This document shows, piece by piece, positions 16,912 through 26,856 of a stretch of 64,000 nt of DNA (positions within the stretch are counted from its first letter, which is position 1; every line of letters starts with the position of its first letter). This DNA is from G963665215 sp963665215. GTDB lineage: Bacteria; Chloroflexota; Dehalococcoidia; Lucifugimonadales; CAUZJF01. Below the pieces are notes generated by a model. It was not told the DNA's origin. It saw nothing but the letters and a program-made list of their open reading frames with translations, and searched no databases. The position numbers were made by a program, and so were the translations under genes. The stretch covers positions 1 through 64,000 of the forward strand of contig CAXXWW010000017.1 in assembly GCA_963665215.2 (NCBI GenBank), written 5' to 3'.

Positions 16912-18597
16912 GTGGCGGGAACCACAGCACAGCAACAGCAGGCAAACGGCAAGAGGGCGGCAATCTACGCCCGCGTATCGGACAAGAGCCAGGACGGGGA
17001 GGACAAGACATCCATCTCCGAGCAGACCTCCGAGATGGAAGCCTACTGCGAAGGCAAGGGGCTGACCATCACCGTCCGCTACCAGGAGGTCGGCAGGGGC
17101 TGGTCAAAGAAGCGTCCCGAGTTCCAGAGGATGCTGACCGACGCCAGGAGCGGACGCTTCGACACCATCGTCTGCTGGAAGTCCGACCGCCTGAGCCGGG
17201 GCATGTACCCCGCCGCAGCACTCATGGAGGTCGTCGAGGCCCACCAGATACAGCTTGAGGCCGTCATGGACGCCATCGACATGAAGACCTTCGGCCTCAT
17301 GGCGGCCATCGGCAAGATAGAGCTTGACAACTTCCGGGAGAGGGCGTCAATGGGAAAGAGGGGGGCGGCCAAACGGGGGCGAATACCAACCAGCCAGGTG
17401 CCGTATGGATACACGATAGCAGAAGACGGCACGCCCCAGGTGAACCAGGAGAAGGCGCAGATCGTGCGGCGCATCTACCATCGCTACATCCATGACGGAA
17501 TGGGCGCCCGCGCCATCGCACGGCAGCTCGACGAAGATGAGGTCCCACCGGGGACGCCGGGCAAGCAGTGGCATGATTCGCAGGTCCAGCGCATTCTGCG
17601 GAATGAGACCTACAAGGGCACCTGGTGGTACGGCAAGGCCCGTCATGTCTCGACGGACGACGGGACGAAGGTATACGAGCAGCCGAAGGATGCCTGGGTC
17701 GGGGTCCCGTTCCCGCCGATAGTGGACGATGAGACGTGGGAGCGGGTTCAGAGCCTCAGGAAGCAACGGTGGACGCCGCCCACGCGCAACACAAAGGCGT
17801 TCTACCTGTTGCAGCACATGGTCAGGTGCGCGGAGTGCGGGATGCTCTTCGGATGCCGCACGACGAGACGCCAGACCGTGAAATACAACGGCAAGGTCTA
17901 CAAGTACGACCTGGACCCCCCTCGCCGGTACTACAGATGCTACGGGGTGCAGAAGTTCCGCCTCAACTGCCGGAATCGCTCCTATATCAGGGCGGAGCGG
18001 CTGGAGGAGCTTGTTTGGGGCCAGGTCAAGAGGGTCGTGCAGGACCGCGACCTCCTCATCGCTGGCATCGACGCTCTCGACACCAGTGAAGACGGCGAGA
18101 TGGCGAAGCAGGTAGCCAGGACGGAGCGCGACCTGCAAAACATCCAACTGGAAGAGGACCGGGCGATCAGATTGTACGTGTCGGGGAAGATCACCGAGAG
18201 CCAGCTCGACCATCAACGCAAGTTCATCACCGAGCGCTTGGAGAACCTCCGCGCGAAGCTGGATGACTACCGCGCACGGGAGTCGGCCGAGGTCGAGCGG
18301 CGAGTGCTGATGGAGTACGTTCTCGAGTGGGCAGAGAAGGTCGGCGAGGGCCTTGACGATCTGCCCTCCGAGGAGCGGCGGGACGTGTTGCAAATCCTTC
18401 TCGACCGGGTCATGATCGACCGGGATAACAACGTAGTCATCACGTTGGGCATCCCTACTGATGATTTAGTCGCAATTGGAAACCCCGAACCAGCGTTCCT
18501 GTGTACGCTTCGTTGGAGAGGATGCGGTGCACAGTGGACTTCAACCAGTGCTTGCCCGTTGAGGTGGGGATGCCCTCACCATTCAGCGTCTTCGTGA
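16912..18597 (+). CDS. Large serine recombinase (integrase)
   Basis: 561 aa, GTG start behind AAAGGAGGAG. The resolvase catalytic domain (about 14-155) has AAIYARVSDKSQDG with the nucleophile serine, then DTIVCWKSDRLSRG. The recombinase domain (about 160-260) includes GYTIAEDGTPQVNQEKAQIVRRIY and HDSQVQRILRNETYKGTWWYG. A zinc ribbon (CAECGMLFGC ... CYGVQKFRLNC) and a coiled coil (about 400-465) follow. It would integrate or excise an element at specific att sites. The last 30 residues (from about 18490) are unlike recombinase sequence and overlap an antisense recombinase remnant, marking the element's edge. Confidence 0.92.
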   Translation: MAGTTAQQQQANGKRAAIYARVSDKSQDGEDKTSISEQTSEMEAYCEGKGLTITVRYQEVGRGWSKKRPEFQRMLTDARSGRFDTIVCWKSDRLSRGMYPAAALMEVVEAHQIQLEAVMDAIDMKTFGLMAAIGKIELDNFRERASMGKRGAAKRGRIPTSQVPYGYTIAEDGTPQVNQEKAQIVRRIYHRYIHDGMGARAIARQLDEDEVPPGTPGKQWHDSQVQRILRNETYKGTWWYGKARHVSTDDGTKVYEQPKDAWVGVPFPPIVDDETWERVQSLRKQRWTPPTRNTKAFYLLQHMVRCAECGMLFGCRTTRRQTVKYNGKVYKYDLDPPRRYYRCYGVQKFRLNCRNRSYIRAERLEELVWGQVKRVVQDRDLLIAGIDALDTSEDGEMAKQVARTERDLQNIQLEEDRAIRLYVSGKITESQLDHQRKFITERLENLRAKLDDYRARESAEVERRVLMEYVLEWAEKVGEGLDDLPSEERRDVLQILLDRVMIDRDNNVVITLGIPTDDLVAIGNPEPAFLCTLRWRGCGAQWTSTSACPLRWGCPHHSASS

Positions 18598-18802
18598 TGT
18601 CCAGGGTGCTCTTGCCCTGTAGGGCCATCTGGAAGATGCGCCTGACCACGGCGTCCGCCGGTGAATCTAGCTCCAGCTTGGGCCGCTTCTTTGCTCCGTC
18701 CTGGACCGACACCTTCTTGTAGCCGAAGGGAGCGTAGGTGGAGACCCAGAAGCCCCGTATGGCGGCTTCCCGCATCCCTCGGGTCACCTCCTGGGCCAGG
18801 GT
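18484..18802 (-). pseudogene. Remnant of a second large serine recombinase
   Basis: About 106 codons of the recombinase domain of another large serine recombinase: EVTRGMREAAIRGFWVSTYA, APFGYKKV, DAVVRRIFQMALQGKSTLDI, LNGEGIPTSTG and VHRILSNEAYTGTLV. The catalytic N-terminus and everything after GTLV are missing. The break at about 18484 coincides with where the neighbouring recombinase loses similarity to its family, on the opposite strand. Confidence 0.8.
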
Positions 18803-19212
18803 CCCTGTTTTACAATCAACACAAAAAACTGCGGTACTCGTGGGCGATAGGTTTGGAAGCGGTGGACAACCAGAGGTGACCATCTCACAGTTTCCTCGAA
18901 GCGCATCGAGGTGATAGTCGCATGCAAGCAGGGCTTGCTCAAAGTGAACTCCGATCCTCGTATTATCTATGTTGCCGCCTAGCTAGGAGATAAAGAGGCT
19001 GGACAGTCCACTTATAGATCCACTTTGCTTCTCGACGTTCGTCGACCACAGTCGCTCGGGTGCTTTTCCAGGAATTGGTAACCCAGCTCGTGAAGGCACC
19101 TTGGCTAGGGCCACCACCTAGCACACGACGGGCACCGTAATTTCAGTTTTACAGAAAGGCATAATGGGTCTATTCTTTAACTTCGTGGATTAAGGACTGA
19201 AAAGAAAGGAAA
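18803..19212. other. Intergenic region, no gene seen
   Basis: About 400 bp between the recombinase remnant and the CotH gene. No convincing frame, RNA or repeat. It is less GC-rich towards the CotH start, where a promoter is expected. Confidence 0.4.
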
Positions 19213-21526
19213 TTGAATACCCGCATAAAAATATTGGTAGGGACTGGTCTGATGGTTGTAGCCATCCTGGCCGCCGGATGCGGGCAAGACGCCATGGCCA
19301 CGCCCGTTCCCACCCCGACGACGGCGCCCACTATCGCCCCAACTCCCACACCAGCCCCCACCCCTCTCCCAACGCCAACGGCGCCCGCGCCCACCGCTTC
19401 GCCAACGCCGACACCGCACAGCGACGCTGATGGCGATCCCAGCGAGGCCTACTTCGCCCTCGACCGCGTTCTGAACATAGAGATCGAAATGGCGCCGGAG
19501 GATTGGGACACGCTGCGCCATCAGACCCGCACCTTCGAGGACGTGATGGCGGAAATCGAGGAATACAGCCTCTCCCGTCCCTTCGCCAACATCTACACCT
19601 GGTTCTCGGGCACCGTAACCGTGGACGGCGAAACCTACTCCAACGTCGGCGTCCGCAAGAAGGGTTTCCTAGGGTCCCAGAGCGACACCAAGCCGTCGCT
19701 GAAGCTCCGGTTTGACAAGTATGTAGATGACCGGTCTCTTGGCGGCGTCATCGAGCGGATGACCCTGAACAACAGCATCCAGGACGCCTCGATGGTCAAC
19801 ACCTGCCTGACCTACCAGATTTTCGCAGCCGCAGGGTCGCCTTCGCCGCGATGCAATTTCGCTACGGTTACGTTGAACGGAAAGAACCTAGGGCTGTATG
19901 TTCACGCGGAGGAGATCAAGAAGCCCTTCCTGACGCGCCATTTCAATAACGCCGAGGGCAACCTGTATGAGGGAACGGTAAGCGATTTTACACCCGACTT
20001 TCGAGGCACTTTAGAAAAGAAAACCAACGAAGACGCCGACGAGTGGTCGGACATTGACGCTGTGGCGGCCGCCCTTCAGGACCCGTCGGACGGCGGGCTG
20101 GAGGCCTTGGCCAAGGCCGTTGATCTGGACCGCTTCCTGTCCTTCTGGGCCACGGAAGTGCTGGTGGGTCACTGGGACGGCTATGCCGGCGACCGCAACA
20201 ACTACCACTTCTACCGGGAACCCGACGACCCCTTTGTGTTCATTCCTTGGGGAGTGGATGACACTTTCCACCTGAAGGACGACCCCAATCCCTTTGACAA
20301 CATCAGCGAGCCGCCCCCGTCGGTGCTGGCCCTCTCCGCCATTCCCAACCGTCTGTACAACAACGCCGACTGGCGATTGAAATACGTCGTCCGCCTGGAA
20401 GAACTGCTGGATACCGCCTGGAACGAAGATGAGTTACTGGCAAGCGTTGACCAAATGGCGGCCATCGTCCAGCAGCACGCCTTACCCGAAGCCAAGGCAG
20501 CGGCAGCCGAAGACACCGGGCGGGTGCAAAAGTTCATTTTGAAGCGGCGGGGCGAAATTTTGGCCGACATCACGCCGGAACCACCGGATTGGCCCGAACC
20601 CGAAGGGGCCGCCGCGGCTGGGGAGTCAGGCTCCCTGGAACTGAGCTTTGAGACCACTTGGGGAAGCAACAAGAGCGCCAACCCCTTGGAGGAGGGGGTG
20701 GTCACCCGTCTGCTGCTGAATGAAAATGAAGAATCCGTAGATGGCTTAGCCGTCATTGCCGGTCATGCCAGTCCGGAGGAACAAGTCATCCTGTCGGGTG
20801 CCGGAGCATTGGCATCCATAGCCATTTTTGGTGTCGAGCCGGACGGCTCCGTCAATGGTCTAACCATTGTGCTGCCCTTGTCCCACCTGACCGGCAGCGC
20901 CACGCTGGTCATTGGCGAGGACGAAATCGCCGGAGGTGTGTGGACCATACCCTCCGGGGCCGCCGCACCGGACAGTTTCTCACCCTTCACCACAGGCATT
21001 CTGGAGCTATTGGAAGCGGGAACGGAGCCAGGCGCGGCCATTGTCGGCAGCTTCTCCGGCTCCTTCGGGGGAATCCCGTCCTTCCCCGAGAGCAGTGAAG
21101 GCGGTGCCGGCACAACTGCGGCTTATACCGGCCTAGTCATAAACGAGGTGGCTGCCAAAGGCGATCCGCTGGACTGGTTCGAGCTGTACAACGCCTCTGG
21201 CAAGGAGATAGCGCTGGCCGACTTCGTGGTGGCCGACGATCTGAAGGACGCAGCCAAGCGGGTTGCCTTCCCTGACGAACTGGTAATCCCACAGGGCGGA
21301 TACTTGGAAAATCAAGCTGGACAAGGACGGCTGGCCCGGTTTCGCGCTGGGCGGGGGCGAAGAGTTGGGCATCTGGACAGCGGACGGCGTGCTGGTGGCC
21401 GAGGTTGATTGGGACGAAGGGCAGGCGGGTGAGGGTATGAGCTTCGCGCGGGTGCCGGACGCTATCGGAGAGTTCCAGACGGTCGTCAACCCCACACCGG
21501 GTGCCGCAAACCAGACTGGCAACTGA
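19213..21526 (+). pseudogene. CotH-kinase-like lipoprotein with lamin-tail domain, one frameshift
   Basis: TTG start after AAAGGA. Lipoprotein signal (LMVVAILAAGC), then a Thr/Pro repeat linker (residues 29-70). A CotH-type domain follows (about 78-460), with YSNVGVRKKGF, SLKLRFDKY, LYEGTVSDF, HWDGYAGDRNNYHFY and FIPWGVDDTF. After a beta-rich part, a lamin-tail domain begins at about 645 (LVINEVAAKGDPLDWFELYN). An extra A in AAAA near 21308 closes the frame at 21408. Without it the protein runs to 21526 (770 aa, ending FQTVVNPTPGAANQTGN). CotH proteins are atypical protein kinases or spore/surface proteins; this one would be outside the cytoplasm. Confidence 0.85.
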
Positions 21527-21891
21527 CCGCGGGAAACGCAGAGAGATTCACGCGAGAAACCGCTATAATCACTGCGTTCCCTGTGGCGAAAAAGCTAAAG
21601 AGGCACGGAATACGTCGAACTGGGCCGGACGGCCACGGTCACCGTCGCCCGGTGCCGGACGCGCCGGCCTAGACCGATGTTCCTCAGGTGACCCGCAACA
21701 GCGCGGTGGTGCAGTAGCCGGCCAGGCCTCAAAGGACCAGCCACAACTCGAAGACAGTACTGCCTACCGTCAACTTAGGCCCACCATTTTGTACGGTAGA
21801 CAGTACCGAGCCGTTCAGGGCCACCTTTTCGGCGACCCTTCCGGGTATCAAGCTGTCGTCGGGCATGGCTGCGCTATTTCCCTGCTTGCCG
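21527..21891. other. Intergenic region with one inverted repeat
   Basis: No gene recognised. AGTACTGCCTACCGT near 21756 and ACGGTAGACAGTACC near 21796 are complementary at 14 of 15 positions and enclose about 25 bp, forming a long hairpin between the convergent CotH gene and the minus-strand cluster. A bidirectional terminator is possible, but there is no T-run. Confidence 0.45.
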
Positions 21892-22743
21892 CTACCGGAC
21901 CCGTGTTATTCGAACTGCGAAGTTGCGGACATCTGGTGCGATGGTGCGCGCGGCGTCGATGACGGTTGCGAGTACCCATCCCGCAGCGCTCGCCGTCCAC
22001 TCAGGCAGCGTGACCGACAAGCCGAGGCCCGAATGCGCAGGGGAGATGGAGAGGATAGGGTACTCGGCCCCCGCTTTGATCGAGTACTGCTCAGGCACGG
22101 CTACCACCGGTCCGAACTCAAACGATCTGTTGTTCCTCCGCTGGAGCCTGGCGAACAACTCCGCCTCGGTATGGCCCCCAAGCAATTCGTTGTCAACGGC
22201 GATGAGCGCATCTGTTCTCGCCTTCGGGGTAGTGTTGAACCAATTGAGCCCAGAAACGAGATCGCCAATGCAGGATCGTGTGCTAGGCTCCAGGGAACTC
22301 GCCGTCACCTGGAGCCCAGACAACTCGATGACCCCAAAGCGGCGGAGCGCGTCATCGAAACACTGAATCAACGGCGGCAGCACGATAGCTGGATCTACGG
22401 CGTCGGCGCTTCGTGGCGTCGGTAACCTTGCATAACCCGTCCAGCCTCCCCTGCCGGCGGGACTCGGCCTCGGTGCAGATGGATCGCTGCCTGACTCGAG
22501 GACACCAACGATGCCAGGCTTTAGTCCGACTTGCACAAATCCGATCCGGGTTGCGTCAGTCCCGGCGGTTAGCTCCGCCTCCTCCATCCCCCAGAGCAGC
22601 GGGCCGCGACGTGTCGACGTGTCGCACCAACCCATCAATGTAGCATGCGCTAGGAAAACGCTATAAAGGTCCTCCTCCTCGGAATCAATCAGGTACGTCT
22701 CCGGGGAAAGCTGTCCGAAACCTTCAAGGAAAAGTGTCGACAT
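21892..22743 (-). CDS. Hypothetical protein
   Basis: 283 aa, not recognised. Starts MSTLFLEGFGQLSPETYLID after GAAGGAGAAG. No signal peptide or membrane segment. The mix of strands and helices (GIVGVLESGSD..., VIELSGLQVTASSL, FEFGPVVAVPEQYSIKAG) suggests a globular cytoplasmic protein. Last gene of a five-gene minus-strand cluster; 67 bp separate it from the 22811-23782 gene, so the two may act together. Confidence 0.55.
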   Translation of the reverse strand: MSTLFLEGFGQLSPETYLIDSEEEDLYSVFLAHATLMGWCDTSTRRGPLLWGMEEAELTAGTDATRIGFVQVGLKPGIVGVLESGSDPSAPRPSPAGRGGWTGYARLPTPRSADAVDPAIVLPPLIQCFDDALRRFGVIELSGLQVTASSLEPSTRSCIGDLVSGLNWFNTTPKARTDALIAVDNELLGGHTEAELFARLQRRNNRSFEFGPVVAVPEQYSIKAGAEYPILSISPAHSGLGLSVTLPEWTASAAGWVLATVIDAARTIAPDVRNFAVRITRVR

Positions 22744-22810
22744 GACAACTCTTCTCCTTCAAGTCAGTTGTCTCGGCGGCAGGTCAAGGGCAGAAGATTG
22801 CGAGCTCTCG

Positions 22811-23782
22811 TCAGCCGCGAAGTAGTGTTCCATTTTCCTCGCCAAAGTCAGGAAATCGAAGTCCATTGATCTGGGGCGGCTCCAGCCCTCTGTCGAAGTC
22901 TGGGCGACGCTTCGTTTCCGTCTTCAGCGCACGTAGCCAATAGGTTTGCTCGGCGTGCCAGGCATCCAGCATTGTCCATCCAGCGGGTGACTCATAACGG
23001 TTCTGCTCCGCAGTCAGTAGCCCACCCAAGCTCAGGTGAACGCCGTCCCACTCTTCCGATGCAGCTCCCCAATTCGGCACCAGGCGGTCGTCCTCTCTAC
23101 CCCTTGCAGGATAACTGACACATAGGTCATGCCAGTCCGACGGACCATGAATCTCGTACACTCGCACGCCTTCAAGAAATCGGACAGACCACCACGCCAG
23201 CGGGAACGTGCAATCGTAGTCACCCACCCGGTTATCATAGGCTACAAGTTTGGACGTGACGTACGGACCGTACAGGGTCGATGTGATCTGGTTTCCGTAA
23301 GGCTTCTGTGCGTAACGCTCCCAAGGCCTCGGTGGGTTCCCCGGTTGTTGCCACGCCATGGTATCCGGCGGCGTGCCATAGATGAACTTGTCCGGAGTCC
23401 CGTGTACGGAGAGCCAGGTCTGTGCCTGCAGGTCTACGTCATCGAACCACCATGCAGTACCGGGGTGTTCGATCAGTGCACGCGCTAGGGCCGCTTTCTT
23501 CCTTGCGAGAGTCAGCACCCCAGGCGCGACCAGATCATAGTCTGAGCGGAACCTAAACACCCGGTCGACGCACGCTGCGGCCACCCGCAGGCCGGTCTCC
23601 GGTTCTGCTACCTCTTCCGGCATGAGCCCCGTTTCGTCGAGCGCGGCCACAAATGCGCAGCCGACAACGGAGTTGAGAAGATGGCCAACTCGTGAATTTA
23701 TTTCGTCCATTTCTACTGGCTTGACCTCGGTCTCTCGCCTGCTTCTTTTCCGGAATTCATGAGGCAACAAGGCAAAACGCAC
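22811..23782 (-). CDS. Hypothetical protein
   Basis: 323 aa from a GTG at 23782, five bases past the stop of the membrane protein gene, which suggests translational coupling; an ATG at MDEINSR (about residue 25) is the alternative start. Tryptophan- and tyrosine-rich (TAWWFDDVDLQAQTWLS, WWSVRFLEGVRVYEIHG, WHAEQTYWL), with no motif I recognise. Cytoplasmic by composition. Confidence 0.5.
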   Translation of the reverse strand: MRFALLPHEFRKRSRRETEVKPVEMDEINSRVGHLLNSVVGCAFVAALDETGLMPEEVAEPETGLRVAAACVDRVFRFRSDYDLVAPGVLTLARKKAALARALIEHPGTAWWFDDVDLQAQTWLSVHGTPDKFIYGTPPDTMAWQQPGNPPRPWERYAQKPYGNQITSTLYGPYVTSKLVAYDNRVGDYDCTFPLAWWSVRFLEGVRVYEIHGPSDWHDLCVSYPARGREDDRLVPNWGAASEEWDGVHLSLGGLLTAEQNRYESPAGWTMLDAWHAEQTYWLRALKTETKRRPDFDRGLEPPQINGLRFPDFGEENGTLLRG

Positions 23783-23787
23783 GGCAT

Positions 23788-24129
23788 CTATTCGATCAGC
23801 TTTCCTTCTTCAATCAGGCTCTCACAAGTGGTGTGATTCATCGCAATTTGTCGGCTGACGACAACGTAGTCATCGGACCCGGAAGAGCCAGCGTGCCAGC
23901 TACGGCCATTCCCGAATCGCTCGCCTTCGATCAGATACATACGGCTGTCAGCCAACTCCTCTCCCCGGCGGTAAATGACAACCCCGTTCTGCCGTAGCCA
24001 TTCGGCAATAACTGGGTCATCCACTTCCAGACTGGGTTGAAAGGGCCACAGCATGAAGTAGTAGGCGACCAAGAGAACAAAGGCCACGAGCAAGAGCAAG
24101 CCGAAAGCGATGGGAATCAAATGTCTCAT
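23788..24129 (-). CDS. Small single-pass membrane protein
   Basis: 113 aa. One N-terminal membrane anchor (LIPIAFGLLLLVAFVLLVAYYFML) and a roughly 85-residue soluble domain (VIAEWLRQNGVVIYRRGEEL...). No family recognised. Located between a small lipoprotein gene and two unknown genes in the same direction. Confidence 0.6.
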   Translation of the reverse strand: MRHLIPIAFGLLLLVAFVLLVAYYFMLWPFQPSLEVDDPVIAEWLRQNGVVIYRRGEELADSRMYLIEGERFGNGRSWHAGSSGSDDYVVVSRQIAMNHTTCESLIEEGKLIE

Positions 24130-24195
24130 ATGGAAAATTGTAGCCAGAATCTGCCCCTTCGGGAACTACCGAGCTTTGGTTTCTACCTGTCGTCC

Positions 24196-24357
24196 TTACT
24201 TTACTCGAAGGACGGAGTCCTCTTGTGTCAACGACTGCTTTTGTACCTGCAACTCGAACGTGTGTTCCTTCAGTTCTCCTCCAGCACAGGCGGCGGCGGC
24301 CAGAGCGGTCACCACTGTCAGGGCTGTCGTAATCACTCTCGTGTTGATCAGTTTCAT
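24196..24357 (-). CDS. Small lipoprotein, possibly a truncated cupredoxin-like protein
   Basis: 53 aa from the ATG at 24357, with AGGAG upstream. Signal peptide with lipobox LAAAAC, then CAGGELKEHTFELQVQKQSL. The start of the mature part resembles the first strand of small cupredoxin-like lipoproteins, which usually continue with a VKQGD motif. Here a TAA follows LRVK, so the protein may be truncated. The neighbouring YtkA/FixH-like gene is a common partner of such proteins; function unproven. Confidence 0.45.
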   Translation of the reverse strand: MKLINTRVITTALTVVTALAAAACAGGELKEHTFELQVQKQSLTQEDSVLRVK

Positions 24358-24386
24358 CACAGATGCTCCTGCTTTTAGAGTAAGCA

Positions 24387-24968
24387 TCACCGTTTCTTGC
24401 GGCCTTGGGGTCTAGGCGACATGCGCTGTTTACCTTTCCTCAACGCCCTCCCAGCGAACCAAAGCAACAGGCCGATCAGAACGACTGCCGTGCCTATGAC
24501 GGTCCAGCCAACCCCTGATTCACCTCGAACAAGAACCACCGGCATATCCAGCACCTCTTCACCGAGAGTGCTGGTCACCACCATCGTAAACACCCAGTCG
24601 CCCGGTTCCTCTGCGGGGACCGTCATCGTATAGGTTTGTGACCTGGCAATGTAGGTGCCGAGTACCGGGCCGGCCTGGATGCCGCTCTCCGACCCCCGGC
24701 CGGTCACCTTAATCGTGGCATCACTCACAGGGAAATGACTAACAGCATCGAACACCACGACAGTCATGTGGACTGGGCCGACTATGGGAATCGCCTCCAC
24801 TCTAATGGTGTAGGGACCAACGGAACCAGAGAAGAGCTCTTCCGGTCTTATATGGGGGCCGTTGGCGCTAACCTCGGTCAGTGGAGCCAACGTTGCTACA
24901 ATCACGCTTAACGAAAGCACCACCAACCGTGCGGACCTAGCTACAAGATGTTGCCAGTGTGCCGACAT
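24387..24968 (-). CDS. Secreted/membrane YtkA- or FixH-like protein
   Basis: 193 aa. Signal peptide (LVVLSLSVIVATLAPLTEVSA). A beta-sandwich (about 45-150) contains GPYTIRVEAIPIVGPVHMTVVVFDA and TYTMTVPAEEPGDWVFTM, a pattern of YtkA/FixH-type proteins. A C-terminal membrane helix (VIGTAVVLIGLLLWFAG) and a basic tail follow. Such proteins are often linked to metal or cytochrome handling outside the cytoplasm. First gene of its cluster; IS-B copy 2 lies 32 bp upstream of its start and may have replaced its promoter. Confidence 0.6.
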   Translation of the reverse strand: MSAHWQHLVARSARLVVLSLSVIVATLAPLTEVSANGPHIRPEELFSGSVGPYTIRVEAIPIVGPVHMTVVVFDAVSHFPVSDATIKVTGRGSESGIQAGPVLGTYIARSQTYTMTVPAEEPGDWVFTMVVTSTLGEEVLDMPVVLVRGESGVGWTVIGTAVVLIGLLLWFAGRALRKGKQRMSPRPQGRKKR

Positions 24969-25137
24969 TCTCCCCTAAGCTCCAAGTTACGAGGGTTAAG
25001 AGCCGGAATTACCCATATCAAGCTGCCTGGGTCCAAGCAACGCACCATCCTCGACGAGAGCCATCGTAGTATCAGTCACGGATGCCGTCAACCATCCAAT
25101 CAAGCTCACAAAACCATCTCTCGGCGTGGTGAGTTAG

Positions 25138-26856
25138 CCCGAATCCACCGAAGGAGGGCGTCGGGTTAGCGTCCTGAGGCGGCAAGAAGGTGCTCCTGTG
25201 CTTCTGGGATAATGGTTTTGTAGCAAAAAAACGGCCCCGGAAAAGGAGCACCCAGTAGATGCTGCCACGCAACCACCCCGACCGGATCCAAATCACCTTC
25301 GACGACCGCCGCTTGGTGGCCAATGCCGGGCTGCTCCTTCCGGCCACCCTGGCGCGGCACCTCGGCCTGCCCGAACTCGTCCGGCAGCGCCTCGACCTGG
25401 GCGATGCCCCGGGGCGGGCGAACACGAGCGACAAGATGATGACGCTGGTGGCGTCTGCGCTGGCTGGGGGCGACTGCATTGACGACGCCGATGTGTTGCG
25501 CACCGGGGGGACGGCCTGCACCCTGGGCGGCACGGTCAAGGCGCCATCCACCCTGGGCACCTTCCTGCGCAGCTTCCGGTGGGGCCACGTCCGTCAACTC
25601 GACCGGGTGAGCCGCGAGTTGCTGGCCCGGGCTTGGCAGGCCGGGGCGGGACCCGGCGACGGGCCCCTGACCATTGACCTGGACTCCACCATCTGCGAGA
25701 CCTACGGACTGGCCAAGGAGGGAGCGCGCCACCACGGCTATACCGGCAAGCGGGGCTACCACCCGCTGCTGGCCATCGCCGCCGGCACCGGAGACGTGCT
25801 GATGTCCCGGCTGCGCGAGGGCCGGGCCAACACCGCCCGCGGCGCCGCCCACTTCCTGCGGGAGACGGTGGGACGGGTGCGCTACGCCGGGGCCAACGGA
25901 CGACTCACGCTACGGGCCGACAGCGGGTTCTACACTCATGGCGTGGTATCCGTCTGCCGCAAGATGGATGTCCGCTTCTCCATCACCATCCGCCAGCACA
26001 AAAGCCTGCACAATCTCATCGAGGCGATACCCGAAGATGCCTGGACGCCGATTCCTTACTGGATGGACGGCGCCGCCGATGTGGCCGAGACCACCTGCAC
26101 CCCCTTCCAGGCCGAGGCGGACGCCGCGCCGGTACGGCTCATCGTCCGGCGGGTGAAGCCGACGCCCGGTTCCCAACTGGCCCTCTTCGCCAAATACAGC
26201 TATCATGGCTTCATCACCGACCGGGACGGGGAGTTGCTCGAACTGGAGGCTGACCATCGCCGCCACGCCGAGATCGAGAATGCCATACGCGACCTCAAGT
26301 ACGGCGTCGGGCTGAACCATCTCCCCTCGGGCCGCTTCGCCGCCAACGGCGCCTGGCTGGCCGTCCAGACGATGGCCCACAACCTGGCCCGCTGGACGGC
26401 GCGGATCGGTCTGGGAGAGCGGATAGCCACCACCAAGACCCTCCGGCGGCGGTTCTTCTCCCTGGCCGGACGGCTCACCCGCTCGGCACGCCGGTTGACC
26501 CTGCATCTTCCGGATCGCTGGCCTTGGGCTGAGAAGTTCAGCCGCGCCTTGGCCCGGCTGCGAGCCATTCCACTCCCGGCCTGACGGCACCGTCGGCGAC
26601 CGACCCACCCACCGGACAACCGAAGATCCCCGCAGACTCGTGCCAGCCCGGTCCGAGAGAGTTCCCTGCTGCGTATTCTCTCGCCATCCCGCGCATCGCA
26701 GCTCCCGCAGACGGCCATAGGGGCCCCTGTGCGGCGATGAAGACCGTCCGCCGACCTCCCTACCCCAAATGGAACCCAGGCTATTTCCCCTGTAGCTCCC
26801 TCACCCCCCTTCCGCTTTCCTCACGCCGTCCATCGGTGTCCTTCGGTGGATTCGGG
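25138..26856 (+). mobile_element. IS1380-family element IS-A, copy 3
   Basis: 1,719 bp flanked by GTTAG (25133-25137 and 26857-26861), inserted in the noncoding end of IS-B copy 2. The uninterrupted target, GGTGAGTTAGCGGCCCC, survives at about 5770-5785 in IS-B copy 1. Confidence 0.96.
25259..26584 (+). CDS. IS1380-family transposase (IS-A copy 3)
   Basis: Intact 441 aa, used here as the reference IS-A transposase. It opens MLPRNHPDRIQITFDDRRLV and has the catalytic Asp, Asp and Glu motifs given for copy 2. A GGAGCACCCAGTAG leader precedes the ATG. A long antisense frame across the gene is a shadow of its GC-biased codons. Confidence 0.95.
   Translation: MLPRNHPDRIQITFDDRRLVANAGLLLPATLARHLGLPELVRQRLDLGDAPGRANTSDKMMTLVASALAGGDCIDDADVLRTGGTACTLGGTVKAPSTLGTFLRSFRWGHVRQLDRVSRELLARAWQAGAGPGDGPLTIDLDSTICETYGLAKEGARHHGYTGKRGYHPLLAIAAGTGDVLMSRLREGRANTARGAAHFLRETVGRVRYAGANGRLTLRADSGFYTHGVVSVCRKMDVRFSITIRQHKSLHNLIEAIPEDAWTPIPYWMDGAADVAETTCTPFQAEADAAPVRLIVRRVKPTPGSQLALFAKYSYHGFITDRDGELLELEADHRRHAEIENAIRDLKYGVGLNHLPSGRFAANGAWLAVQTMAHNLARWTARIGLGERIATTKTLRRRFFSLAGRLTRSARRLTLHLPDRWPWAEKFSRALARLRAIPLPA

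Noticed and set aside
20211..20756. 181-codon minus-strand frame within the CotH gene
   Set aside because: Ser-rich shadow of the CotH coding strand with no start signal.
25166..25852. 228-codon and similar long frames antisense to every IS-A transposase
   Set aside because: They recur wherever the 441-aa transposase occurs, have no recognisable domain, and mirror its codon bias.
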